From assembly GCA_030019325.1 (NCBI GenBank), contig JASEFB010000012.1, positions 1 through 26,778 of the forward strand: a stretch of 26,778 nucleotides of DNA. Direction: 5' to 3'. Positions 1 to 7,242 of the stretch are shown here, piece after piece. Below the pieces are notes generated by a model, which did no database searches, was not told where the DNA came from, and saw only the letters and a program-made list of their open reading frames with translations. Position numbers and translations under genes: made by a program. Source of the stretch: an archaeon. GTDB lineage: Archaea; Halobacteriota; Syntropharchaeia; Alkanophagales; Methanospirareceae. Within the stretch, counting starts at the first letter, position 1. Every line of letters begins with the position of its first letter.

Positions 1-393
1 AGAGGAGATCTTCTCCCTCTGGATCCCGGCTGGCAGCGTGATCTCGCGATAGAACCTTCCATAGGACCGCTCGCAGCAGTAGTAGTCCTCCTCTTTGATC
101 TCCTCCTCTTGTTTTCGTTCTCCCTCTATAGTAAGAAGATCACCGGTGACCGAGACGCGAATGTCCTCCTTTTTCACCCCGGGAAGTTCGGCTCTCAACA
201 GAACCTCATCCTTTTTGTCAACCATCTCTACAAGCGGACCCCATCCTCTCGTCTCAACAATAGCACGACGCCATGGCAGACCAAACGCGCGTTCGAAACG
301 GTCAAGCACATCCTCCATCTCTTCCTCCAGTGTTTGGGCAGGTCGCCACCTTCTCAACCCCCAACCAAAAGGTCGCCATCGTTCAATTGCCAT
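1..393 (-). CDS. hsp20: Small heat-shock protein (Hsp20 / alpha-crystallin family), 3' end cut by window edge
   Basis: ATP-independent holdase chaperone of the cytoplasm. The reading frame starts at ATG 393-391 and is open to base 1, giving 131 residues without the C-terminus. The N-terminus is Trp/Arg-rich (AIERWRPFGWGLRRW). The alpha-crystallin domain begins near residue 60, with the family hallmark ELPGVKKEDIRVSVTGDLLTIEGE split over beta-strands 2-4, followed by the ERSYGRFYREITLP segment, which is also diagnostic. A strong ribosome binding site (GAGGTGA, complement of about 398-404) sits 5 bp before ATG. A TATA-like box lies at 448-455 on the minus strand. The gene is divergent from the oxidoreductase at 562. 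The conserved I-x-I tail lies beyond the window. The family assignment is firm; the exact substrate range cannot be inferred. Confidence 0.93.
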   Translation of the reverse strand, partial: MAIERWRPFGWGLRRWRPAQTLEEEMEDVLDRFERAFGLPWRRAIVETRGWGPLVEMVDKKDEVLLRAELPGVKKEDIRVSVTGDLLTIEGERKQEEEIKEEDYYCCERSYGRFYREITLPAGIQREKISS

Positions 394-447
394 ATTATCA
401 CCTCTTTTTAGATTTTCACCTCCAATTTTTAGATATAGACAAGGTGG

Positions 448-456
448 TATAAATAA
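448..456 (-). promoter_or_regulatory. TATA box of the hsp20 gene
   Basis: On the minus strand the bases read TTATTTATA, about 55 bp before the hsp20 ATG. Initiation about 25 bp downstream would leave a leader of about 30 nt that carries the GAGGTGA ribosome site. Confidence 0.5.
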
Positions 457-494
457 CTTACTTATGATAACGTAGTAGTGGCTAGCAAAAGCAA

Positions 495-504
495 AGTTTA
501 AATA
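495..504 (+). promoter_or_regulatory. TATA box of the ferredoxin oxidoreductase gene
   Basis: The plus strand reads AGTTTAAATA, 58-67 bp before the TTG start at 562. The predicted transcript start near 530 leaves a short leader with the GGAGGGA ribosome site at 548-554. The 394-561 interval is thus a divergent promoter region shared with hsp20. Confidence 0.45.
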
Positions 505-561
505 AGGGCGATAGTAATAACAGAAAGGAACACGATCTCATCGTCACGGAGGGAGAGTTCA

Positions 562-2559
562 TTGAGAATTACACCACCTCAAGCATGTAAAGCTGCGTAT
601 CTGAATGCGTCAGAACACAAACTGAGGATCGAGGAACTCCCTCTTGAAGAGGCATTAGGGCCTGTAAGTTTTGCGCTATTATGCCATCGTGACCGGTACA
701 AAAGCTTTGAGGTCGAACCCTATAATGAGAGGAATGTCCTCTGTTTCGGAGCAGGTCCGTTAGCGGGTGCGAGGCTCTATGGTTATCACCGCTTGATCTT
801 CGCTGCACGGTCACCACTGTGGAACGGGTTTTTTATCAGTTCGATGGGTGGAGCTGCTCTGCCTCTCTACCACGCAGGTGTGGATTATGTGGCAGTTGAG
901 GGCAAGTCCGAGGATTATCTTATCGCAGCTCTAAAAGGGGCAGAGGATGGAAGCATAGAATCACGTTTCCAAGCGATCAATGAACAGGATTTAATGGATA
1001 TCTTCCAGGGCTACAAAAATGAAAGAGGCGGGTATGCATTACAGCAGTACACCTATGACCAGTTTAACGAGCTGTATCGTGATGAAGAGAGGTATATTGA
1101 TTTCAGGATAATCACGGTAGGTCCAGCCGCTTTGAATACCAACTTTGGCAGTATCTGCTCGACCGTGATACGCAACGGAACATTCAGAGTTGGTGTTGAC
1201 GATTGGGCAGGTAGAGGAGGTATGGGTTCTCTTATAGCTCAGGCACATAGGACTGTTGCAATAGCATATGGAGGCACATACGCTGGTAAAACGTTTACTG
1301 AGAACATCAAAGATATTAAAGTAGTTAATAAAATCTTTGAGGAGGAGTTTAATGAAAAATATACGGATTACGTCATCAGATCCGGGACAAAATATCGATA
1401 CGATCCTCATGTTAAATCAGCCGGCACCTTTGGCGTGAACATGTCAGTGCTGGGGGAATGGCTTCTTTCCTTCAACTGGCAGTCCGTCAATCTCAGCGAG
1501 AGTGAGCGGAAAGCATTATATGCACTCGTAAAAGATCATTACCTCAAGCAATTCAACGAAGAAATTGTGGAACCACGAACATTTGCTACCTGTGGAGAAC
1601 CTTGTCCCCTTACCTGCAAAAAGATCTACCATGAACACAAGAAGGATTATGAGCCCTACGAGGCCCTGGGTCCAAACTCAGGTATCTTCGATCAACGCGC
1701 TGCTGAAAAGGCGGTGAAAGAAGTAGAGGTGATGGGGTTTGATGCCATTGAGTTTGGCAATGTGAGTTCCTGGGTTCTGGAATGCATCCATAAGGGATTA
1801 CTCAGAAAAGAGGAAATCGGACTGAAAGATGATGTTGCATTCGATCCACAAACCTATAAGATTGAATTCTCGCACTAGAATGCCAAAGCAGTAATAAAGC
1901 TTGCTGAACTCGTCGCCTATCGCAAGGGCATTGGAGCTATATTAGCCAAGGGTGTTCGGATGGCTGCGAAAGAACTGGACATGTGGTTTGCCGACCGGGT
2001 AGCGAACGTTGGCGAGAGCTTTAGTGATAATACGCTTTACCTCTCTTATGGAGAAACAGGCTGCATCTCGCCCGCACAATATTGGGTGCCCGGGGAATTC
2101 GTTCCTCTACCTATCCAGGGGAAATATCTCACGAATTATTGTATCAATTCACTGCCCCCACGAGAGTTGGGGCGAAGTTGTGCCGAACGTGCCATAAAAG
2201 AGATGTATTCAGAGGAAATTGGGATATGCAGGTTCCATCGGTGTTGGTCTGAGAGAACCGTTGAGACACTCCTGCGGAGAGGACGGGGTATTGATCTCAA
2301 CCTTGATGAACATTGTCGTGAGCTTCTGCAAGAAATTATCGAGTATGACCAGAAAGCAAGCCAGTATCCGGTCTTCTGGGAGACCAAAAAGACGAGGAAT
2401 GTCATCCGCAGGTATTTATTAGAAGTAAGGAATAAGCTGCCCGCTGAAGATGGGCAATTGGATCGGTGGATTGAGAAGTTTAATAACAGTCCGGAACAGG
2501 CTGCGAAAGAGTACTGGGAAGAAACGCGGAAAGGTTATGAAGAAATAATTAAAGGTTAA
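562..2559 (+). pseudogene. Glyceraldehyde-3-phosphate / aldehyde ferredoxin oxidoreductase, interrupted by one in-frame TAG
   Basis: A tungsten (molybdopterin) and 4Fe-4S enzyme that oxidises an aldehyde with ferredoxin as acceptor. The segments AARSPLWNGFFISSMGGAA and ITVGPAALNTNFGSICS resemble the GAPOR branch of the AOR family, as I remember it. The start is TTG 562, with ribosome site GGAGGGA. The frame runs 665 sense/stop positions, close to the roughly 650-residue GAPOR length. Cluster cysteines are visible as C344-x3-C348-x3-C352, and the distal ligand is probably C556 in EIGICRF. Residue 439 is TAG (1876-1878). Downstream, NAKAVIKLAELVAYRKGIG continues in the same frame with typical AOR conservation to TAA 2557-2559. 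Simple callers would split it into 562-1878 and 1960-2559. Alternatives are a nonsense mutation, a sequencing error, or readthrough as pyrrolysine. The AOR family call is near certain; the GAPOR subfamily is less so. Confidence 0.85.
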
Positions 2560-2564
2560 ATCTT

Positions 2565-2580
2565 AACGAATTTTTCTTTA
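2565..2580 (+). terminator. Possible T-rich terminator between convergent genes
   Basis: The 22-bp gap between two convergent stops holds the T-rich run AATTTTTCTTT on the plus strand. This is the usual form of archaeal intrinsic termination and would serve the oxidoreductase. No stem is required or seen. Confidence 0.35.
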
Positions 2581-2581
2581 C

Positions 2582-3724
2582 TCATTTGTACATACCCCGG
2601 AACTGGATAGCCCTCATGAGGTCGGTCCTGGAGACTATACCTCGCATCTGCCCATCATCCATGACAAGTAAGCGACCCACATTCCTCAGAGACATGAGCT
2701 TGAGCGCATCATAGGCATCTGTATCCGGTCCAATAGCGATTAGTTCTCTCGTCATAACGTCCTCAATCCTTGTAGCGCTCCGCTTCGAGGCGGGTATCCG
2801 TTGAACATCCGCGAAGGTCACCACTCCAAGCACCGGAGAATCAAGGCTCTCTTGTACCGGGTAGCCCATATGTTTGGTCTTAAACATCACATCGATTAGT
2901 TGGTCGAGCGTCCAGTCTGGAGGCACATAGATGACATTTGGAAAAGGAGTCATAAGATCCCTAACCTTTACACCTTCCAAGGTAACCGAAACAACCGTTG
3001 CTCTTTCCTCTTCAGAACCACCGAAGTAGATGAAAAAGGCGATGAGGAGTAAAAAAAACTGAAATGTGAACAGGCCGAGAATCCCCATGGCAAAGGCGAA
3101 ACTCTTGCCCACCGCAACTGCCCTTCTGGTTGCATCTATATACGACATACGCTTAGCGAGCCAGGCACGGAGTAGCCGTCCTCCATCCATGGGGAATGCA
3201 GGAATGAGATTGAAGAGACCAAGTAAGATATTGTAAAAGGCAATGATACCCACCATTATGAGCGCGGCATTCTTGAACACCGCCTCAATTTCAGTGAGGG
3301 TTACCGGACCGAAGATGTAGTAAATGGCATAGGAAATGATACCAATACCCAGACTGAGGCCAGGACCAGCAGCTGATATCCTCGCTTCCTTTCGTGGTTC
3401 CTTGGGAATCTCATCCATCTGAGACACCCCACCGATGACGAACAGGGTTATGCCCCTTATCTGCGCGCCGTAACGCTGCGCAACAAAGGAGTGACTGAGC
3501 TCGTGAAAGAGGAGAGTTGCAAAAAAGAGAACCGCCGCAATAGTACCCAGCAGGTATTTGAGCCCGGTCGAAATATCCATGCCTCCGAACCCGATAGTTA
3601 TGCCAAGTATGACAAAATTGTTCGCTGCAAATAACCAGATAACAAACAAGAAGATAATAAGGAACGTCACGTGCAGCTTTATCGGTATCCCCTTGATACT
3701 GCCAATTTGGTAAGACCACTTCAT
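2582..3724 (-). CDS. M50-family site-2-protease-like membrane metalloprotease with two C-terminal CBS domains
   Basis: An integral membrane zinc protease that cuts within membranes, possibly gated by nucleotide or energy status through its CBS pair. I choose ATG 3724 rather than the in-frame upstream codon at 3832, because MKWSYQIGSIKGIPIKLHV is the standard start of this family and a TATA box lies about 30 bp upstream. The protein is then 380 aa. HELSH at about 74-78 supplies the zinc ligands and catalytic Glu, and NLIPAFPMDGG at about 172-182 holds the third ligand Asp. Hydrophobic membrane segments occupy about 15-40, 60-80, 115-150 and 205-235. The CBS repeats span about 265-380 (VRDLMTPFPNVIYV and IEDVMTRELIAIGP). 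It converges on the oxidoreductase. The substrate is unknown. Confidence 0.92.
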   Translation of the reverse strand: MKWSYQIGSIKGIPIKLHVTFLIIFLFVIWLFAANNFVILGITIGFGGMDISTGLKYLLGTIAAVLFFATLLFHELSHSFVAQRYGAQIRGITLFVIGGVSQMDEIPKEPRKEARISAAGPGLSLGIGIISYAIYYIFGPVTLTEIEAVFKNAALIMVGIIAFYNILLGLFNLIPAFPMDGGRLLRAWLAKRMSYIDATRRAVAVGKSFAFAMGILGLFTFQFFLLLIAFFIYFGGSEEERATVVSVTLEGVKVRDLMTPFPNVIYVPPDWTLDQLIDVMFKTKHMGYPVQESLDSPVLGVVTFADVQRIPASKRSATRIEDVMTRELIAIGPDTDAYDALKLMSLRNVGRLLVMDDGQMRGIVSRTDLMRAIQFRGMYK

Positions 3725-3750
3725 TGTACTTATAATTTCAGGGTTTTTGT

Positions 3751-3758
3751 ATAATATA
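3751..3758 (-). promoter_or_regulatory. TATA box of the M50 protease gene (leaderless)
   Basis: The minus strand reads TATATTAT centred about 30 bp before ATG 3724, with no ribosome site in between. This supports both the leaderless transcript and the shorter start. Confidence 0.5.
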
Positions 3759-3929
3759 CTTTCCCCTACCCCTTGGTCATTGGGAACTTCTTGGCACTCC
3801 AAGCTTTCATACTTCCAAGAACGTCGCAACATACGTTGTGATAGCCTGCTCTAGTAAACAGCACAATCTCTCCGGGGATCAATTGCAGCCGCTGTATCCT
3901 CAGACCCGATAAAATAATGCAAGGTTATG

Positions 3930-3947
3930 AGTGAGCATTAGCTCACT
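3930..3947. repeat. Perfect inverted repeat AGTGAGC-ATTA-GCTCACT
   Basis: Two 7-bp arms with a 4-base loop lie in the 263-bp gap between the winged-helix gene at 3988 (upstream on the minus strand) and the protease. It could be a transcript hairpin at the 3' end of the winged-helix gene or an operator. The rest of the 3725-3987 gap shows nothing recognisable apart from the protease TATA box. Confidence 0.5.
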
Positions 3948-3987
3948 TTGGGCTTTCTTCGATCTATCACGAATTCAGCACCGATGC

Positions 3988-4275
3988 TTACCCAACACCG
4001 GAAAATAATTTTTTTCGCTGATAAAGTGTGTATTCTTCGGGGAATGGGTATTTGAGCTCCTCTTTTTTTTCTGCTTTCTCCTTCCTATTCTCAACCAAAA
4101 ATCTCTTGATACCCTCTGGATTCAGATAATAATAATACTCCACAAGTTCTGGAGACTTTTCTCTTACGCAGGTGATAATCGCACTATCTGCGAGCTCATA
4201 GAGTATCCTCCTCACCTCTTGCGGTGTCACACCGGAAGCTCTGGCAAGATCCAGATCTCTGACCCCGTTATCCAA
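3988..4275 (-). CDS. Winged-helix DNA-binding protein (TFE-like); N-terminus uncertain
   Basis: A predicted transcription regulator. From TTG 4275 it is 95 aa. A winged helix is visible: DLDLARASGVTPQEVRRILYEL is the helix-turn-helix and SPELVEYYYYLNPEGIKRFL the wing, then a Lys/Glu-rich tail. This resembles the N-terminal domain of TFE, but no zinc ribbon follows. The same frame is open upstream to 4458 and reads like protein (for example EPERKELIRAVKKCWGEKG at about 4348-4290), but it holds no ATG, GTG or TTG before 4275. The previous gene ends at 4436, and an ATG at 4433-4431 is followed at once by TAA in another frame. One missing base just after that ATG would restore a start giving about 146 aa. 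The true N-terminus is therefore unclear, and the function is not identified. Confidence 0.6.
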   Translation of the reverse strand: MDNGVRDLDLARASGVTPQEVRRILYELADSAIITCVREKSPELVEYYYYLNPEGIKRFLVENRKEKAEKKEELKYPFPEEYTLYQRKKLFSGVG

Positions 4276-4435
4276 CGTTAGGTTAGAGATTATATTAACC
4301 CCTTTCTCGCCCCAGCATTTTTTAACAGCCCTGATGAGCTCTTTTCTCTCCGGTTCATCGATGAAAACAATCCCTTTTTCGATTTTAAATTTTTCTACGC
4401 TTTCTTTTAATTCTTTAAGTTTTTTTCTTACATTT

Positions 4436-5170
4436 TTAGCTCCCCATGTAATAGGGAGTTATTTTAACGCCAGGAGGAAGTGAGTAATTTGATATTACTT
4501 CTCGCTCCTCAATATCCAGGTCAGCAAGATCGGCTATCGCTATCAGTGCCCATTGTGGGATATTAGTATCTCCCTTTTTCCAGTCTTTTACCGCTCGTGC
4601 GAGAGCGAAGTGATTTTGATACCGCCTCCCATAAGAGGGGGATTGAGAATGTATACCCTTGCGATCACAAGCCTGCTCATACCTCGGCCATAGATATGTC
4701 GCCATTTCCAAATCCTTTTTAGATAACGCATTCTTTCTTCTCTGTCCCGGGTGTCTCAAGTCGATTATTTTCGCAAGATCAGAAACGCTAAGATGAGCGA
4801 AATACTCTCTTTTGATCTCCCATTCTGCGTCTTTTTTGTGTATCAGCTTTTGCTTCTCTAACTTGAGTAAGGCATGGTAAATGGAATAGGGTGAGATGTC
4901 AGGATTTCTTTCCAGTAGCTCCTTAGCTTTTAACGGACCTTTTTCGAGTGTTTTTAATATCCTTCCACGTATGGTGCCAAAGATCAACTCGTATCGTGAT
5001 CTGCCAAATTCTTCTTCGGTGGATCTCCAGAACGTTTCCGGATAGACAGCTACTTCAGCCTCGCTCACTCTCTTCACGAACTCTGAGAAGATTTTCCTCC
5101 GAAAATGTTCCTCAAGTTCGAACCTAACGAAGGGCGGGAAATCTTTGAGATGAATCACATCTTTCGTCAT
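4436..5170 (-). CDS. Winged-helix transcriptional regulator of unknown target
   Basis: A 244-aa protein starting at ATG 5170. The central part, about residues 68-125, reads as a winged helix: GTIRGRILKTLEKGPLKAKELL, then ISPYSIYHALLKLEKQKLI as the recognition region and wing. The N-terminal 60 residues and the C-terminal block (LADLDIEEREVISNYSLPPG) match no domain I can name. It probably shares a transcript with the downstream winged-helix gene at 3988, whose frame overlaps its 3' end. A TATA box at 5195-5204 lies about 27 bp before ATG, so the mRNA is probably leaderless. A 9-bp direct repeat lies between that box and the start codon. It is divergent from the SufR-like gene, with 92 bp between the two starts. 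The DNA-binding role is likely; the target is unknown. Confidence 0.75.
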   Translation of the reverse strand: MTKDVIHLKDFPPFVRFELEEHFRRKIFSEFVKRVSEAEVAVYPETFWRSTEEEFGRSRYELIFGTIRGRILKTLEKGPLKAKELLERNPDISPYSIYHALLKLEKQKLIHKKDAEWEIKREYFAHLSVSDLAKIIDLRHPGQRRKNALSKKDLEMATYLWPRYEQACDRKGIHSQSPSYGRRYQNHFALARAVKDWKKGDTNIPQWALIAIADLADLDIEEREVISNYSLPPGVKITPYYMGS

Positions 5171-5195
5171 TACTTTTTACATATTTTACTTTTTA
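5171..5195. promoter_or_regulatory. Direct repeat TACTTTTTA x2, candidate operator
   Basis: Identical 9-mers at 5171-5179 and 5187-5195, 16 bp apart start to start, fill the space between the TATA box and the ATG of the winged-helix gene at 5170. A bound protein would cover the transcription start. Confidence 0.4.
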
Positions 5196-5204
5196 AAATA
5201 TAAA
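5195..5204 (-). promoter_or_regulatory. TATA box of the winged-helix gene
   Basis: The plus strand reads AAAATATAAA, that is TTTATATTTT on the minus strand, centred about 29 bp before ATG 5170. Confidence 0.5.
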
Positions 5205-5230
5205 AACTTTTCACTGTAGAAAACAGAAAA

Positions 5231-5239
5231 ATTTATATA
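5231..5239 (+). promoter_or_regulatory. TATA box of the SufR-like gene (leaderless)
   Basis: ATTTATATA centred about 27 bp before ATG 5263 with no ribosome site, the classic spacing of a leaderless archaeal promoter. Confidence 0.6.
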
Positions 5240-5262
5240 CTTCTCTTTCTCTTTTACTGATT

Positions 5263-5901
5263 ATGCAAACAGAAGATCCGCGATCTGATATTCTTAACTT
5301 GTTAAAACGAAGGGATTCTTCTGTTGACGAATTGAGTCCAGAATTGGGAATTTCTCCAACAGCAACGAGGCAGCACTTGTCTATTCTGGAGAGGGATGGG
5401 CTGGTAAAGAGAACCTCAGTTAAAGAGAAATTGGGCAGACCAAAAGTCATTTATTCGCTCTCCGAAAAAGCGGAAAGATCATTTCCAAAGGCCTATGCTG
5501 ACTTCTTTAAGTGGACTATCAAGGATATGATCGAGAGGGAAGGTCCGGAACGAGTGCGATCATTGATGGAACGATTAGGAACGCAACAGGCATCGTATTA
5601 CAGAGAAAGAGTGAGAGAGGACGGAGATGTAGAGTCCGTGGTCGAAGTATTGAACGAACTAGGTGCATATGCAGAGTTGAAAAGAGAGGATGGACATGTC
5701 ATGATAAGAGAATACAATTGCCTCATCTATGATATTGCAATGGAGTTTGGTGATCTTGTGTGTGAGTTTGATCTGAAGTTCATCAGTAGCTTACTCAATT
5801 CGAACGTTGCGTTAACGAGCTGTATCGCACATGGAGATAGGTTCTGCTCGTTTGCCCTTGATCTACAATCTGCGCTCGATTCAACAGAGGAAGATGAATG
5901 A
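5263..5901 (+). CDS. SufR-like Fe-S-sensing transcriptional regulator
   Basis: A 212-aa regulator that probably senses iron-sulfur cluster status. Residues about 5-70 are a winged helix (LSPELGISPTATRQHLSILE, wing RPKVIYSLSEKA). The C-terminal domain has four cysteines at about 153 (YNC), 167 (LVCEFD), 187 (SCIAHGD) and 195 (RFCSF), in the spacing known from SufR-type regulators, where some of them hold a cluster. The predicted leaderless promoter starts right at its ATG. Its stop overlaps the next start in ATGA, so it is translationally coupled to the amidohydrolase-fold gene. The suf genes themselves lie about 11 kb away at 16425-18436, a natural but unproven target. The family is likely; SufR itself is an inference. 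Confidence 0.8.
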   Translation: MQTEDPRSDILNLLKRRDSSVDELSPELGISPTATRQHLSILERDGLVKRTSVKEKLGRPKVIYSLSEKAERSFPKAYADFFKWTIKDMIEREGPERVRSLMERLGTQQASYYRERVREDGDVESVVEVLNELGAYAELKREDGHVMIREYNCLIYDIAMEFGDLVCEFDLKFISSLLNSNVALTSCIAHGDRFCSFALDLQSALDSTEEDE

Positions 5902-6761
5902 TAATTGATGCCCGTGTGCGGCCACCTTATAAGAGTTTTCAACAGGTGCTTGCCTCAGCACCCGGAGCACGTCCATCAGTCAAACGCAGTCCACTTATAA
6001 GTGGATATGAACGTCCACAGTCAATAGTCCAGAAATCGCTCTTGTTATTCATGGAGGAGATGGATGAAGCTGGTGTTGACAAGTCAATACTGGTGGGCAG
6101 GCAAGCGGGGCATCGTATTGTCTCAAACGACGAGATAGCCGAACTACGTGACAAATACCCTGACAGATTTCCTGTTGCCCTCGCGGGCATTAACGGGAGC
6201 GATGTGATATTCGCATTAGAAGAGATAGAACGTACCGTTAAGGGTATGGGGTTTAAAGGGATTGCTTTAGATCCCGGTTGGTGGGTTCCCCCACTCTACG
6301 TGGACGACAAGCGTATTTATCCTATTTATAAGAGATGTGCCGAACTCGGTGGTGTGCTGTATCTCACCTGCAGTCTCATGCAGGGGCCTGATATTTCGTA
6401 CGCAGAGCCATTTCGCATTCAACATGTCGCTAGCGACTTCCAGACATTAAAGATAGTGGTGGTTCACGGTGCATTTCCCTTTACCCACGAGATGCTCGGT
6501 GTCATGATTGCGAACGCAGCTTTAGGTAACCTGTGGGTATTGCTTGACTTCTTCCAGTTCATCTCGGGTTTCGCAGGTGCTCAGGACTGGGTAGACGCTG
6601 CCAACCACTACTTAGATGATCGGCTGCTCTATGCCTCTTCGTATCCGGTAAGACCCTTGAAGCAGAGTCTTGAGGAGTTCAGGCGATTTGCTTACAAACC
6701 TGGTGTATTGGACAATCTCTTGGCAAAGAATGCGGCGAATTTGTTTGGGATGAAGATTTAG
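5898..6761 (+). CDS. Amidohydrolase-fold (COG2159-like) protein lacking the usual metal-binding HxH
   Basis: A 287-aa TIM-barrel protein of the amidohydrolase-2 type. ATG 5898 overlaps the regulator's stop by 4 bp. Typical family members begin with D-x-H-x-H, but here the strand reads IIDARVRPP, with Arg at both His positions. The usual G-A-H-x-G stretch is IVVVHGAFPFTHE, keeping one His. The late Asp of the G-S-D-x-P motif is missing in LLYASSYPVRP. The C-terminal LLAKNAANLFGM is the standard family ending. The metal site is thus probably absent or altered, and the reaction cannot be predicted. It ends in TAG. Coupling to an Fe-S-type regulator suggests a shared stress or repair role, but nothing in the sequence proves it. 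Confidence 0.8.
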   Translation: MIIDARVRPPYKSFQQVLASAPGARPSVKRSPLISGYERPQSIVQKSLLLFMEEMDEAGVDKSILVGRQAGHRIVSNDEIAELRDKYPDRFPVALAGINGSDVIFALEEIERTVKGMGFKGIALDPGWWVPPLYVDDKRIYPIYKRCAELGGVLYLTCSLMQGPDISYAEPFRIQHVASDFQTLKIVVVHGAFPFTHEMLGVMIANAALGNLWVLLDFFQFISGFAGAQDWVDAANHYLDDRLLYASSYPVRPLKQSLEEFRRFAYKPGVLDNLLAKNAANLFGMKI

Positions 6762-6826
6762 GATACTCCCTCCCCCGTTCCAATTTTATAAAATGACCGA
6801 AGTAAGAGGTAAAGGTGCTTATATAA

Positions 6827-7117
6827 AATAGAGTATTCTCAAACTTTATCATTGGACTCGGTGAGACGGACGAATGCGTGCGCGAAGGTGTTGAATATCT
6901 GGCAAAGATGGGTGTAATACCCATTCTCCGTCCAATAACCATACCACCACTCCGTAAAGGTGAGATTACAGCAACACGACCGACCGCTGAACGATTGCTT
7001 AAACTTGCTAAGATGACACGCGAGATACTGGATAAGTATGGTCTTCGTGTGGATGTCTCGCAGACCATGTGCCTACCGTGTACCGGCTGCGATATAACTC
7101 CTTATAGGGATGTATGA
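6827..7117 (+). pseudogene. C-terminal remnant of a radical SAM enzyme
   Basis: The frame is open from 6827 after TAA 6824, and begins abruptly inside a conserved fold: SNFIIGLGETDECVREGVEYL, then LRPITIPPLRKGE, KMTREILDKYGL and a terminal CLPCTGCDITP cysteine cluster. The first segment is the late beta-strand region of BioB/HmdB-like radical SAM barrels, so the N-terminal CxxxCxxC half is missing. A GTG at 6878 could start a 79-aa product, but it would lack the catalytic cluster. It most likely decayed by deletion at its 5' side, between the amidohydrolase gene and 6827. The exact subfamily is not identified. Confidence 0.65.
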
Positions 7118-7189
7118 CCCCTCCTCATTGCGAGCAGTATGATACTTAAATTCCTTCCTCTCTCCCTTCTCGGGGTTCTTTCTACTCCT

Positions 7190-7206
7190 AAGCCCCTCCG
7201 GGGCTT
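7190..7206. terminator. GC-rich hairpin AAGCCCC-TCC-GGGGCTT, 3' side of SOD
   Basis: A 7-bp perfect stem with a 3-base loop, 37 bp beyond the SOD stop on the minus strand. It is the second of two adjacent hairpins in the gap between SOD and the radical SAM remnant, and may protect or end converging transcripts. Confidence 0.5.
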
Positions 7207-7213
7207 GCGGGGG

Positions 7214-7230
7214 CACGGGCAGAGCCCGTG
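7214..7230. terminator. GC-rich hairpin CACGGGC-AGA-GCCCGTG, 3' side of SOD
   Basis: A 7-bp perfect stem with a 3-base loop beginning 13 bp beyond the SOD stop codon. Without a following T-run in either direction it is more likely an mRNA 3'-end stabiliser than a classic terminator. Confidence 0.5.
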
Positions 7231-7242
7231 ATAGTTAGCCGA

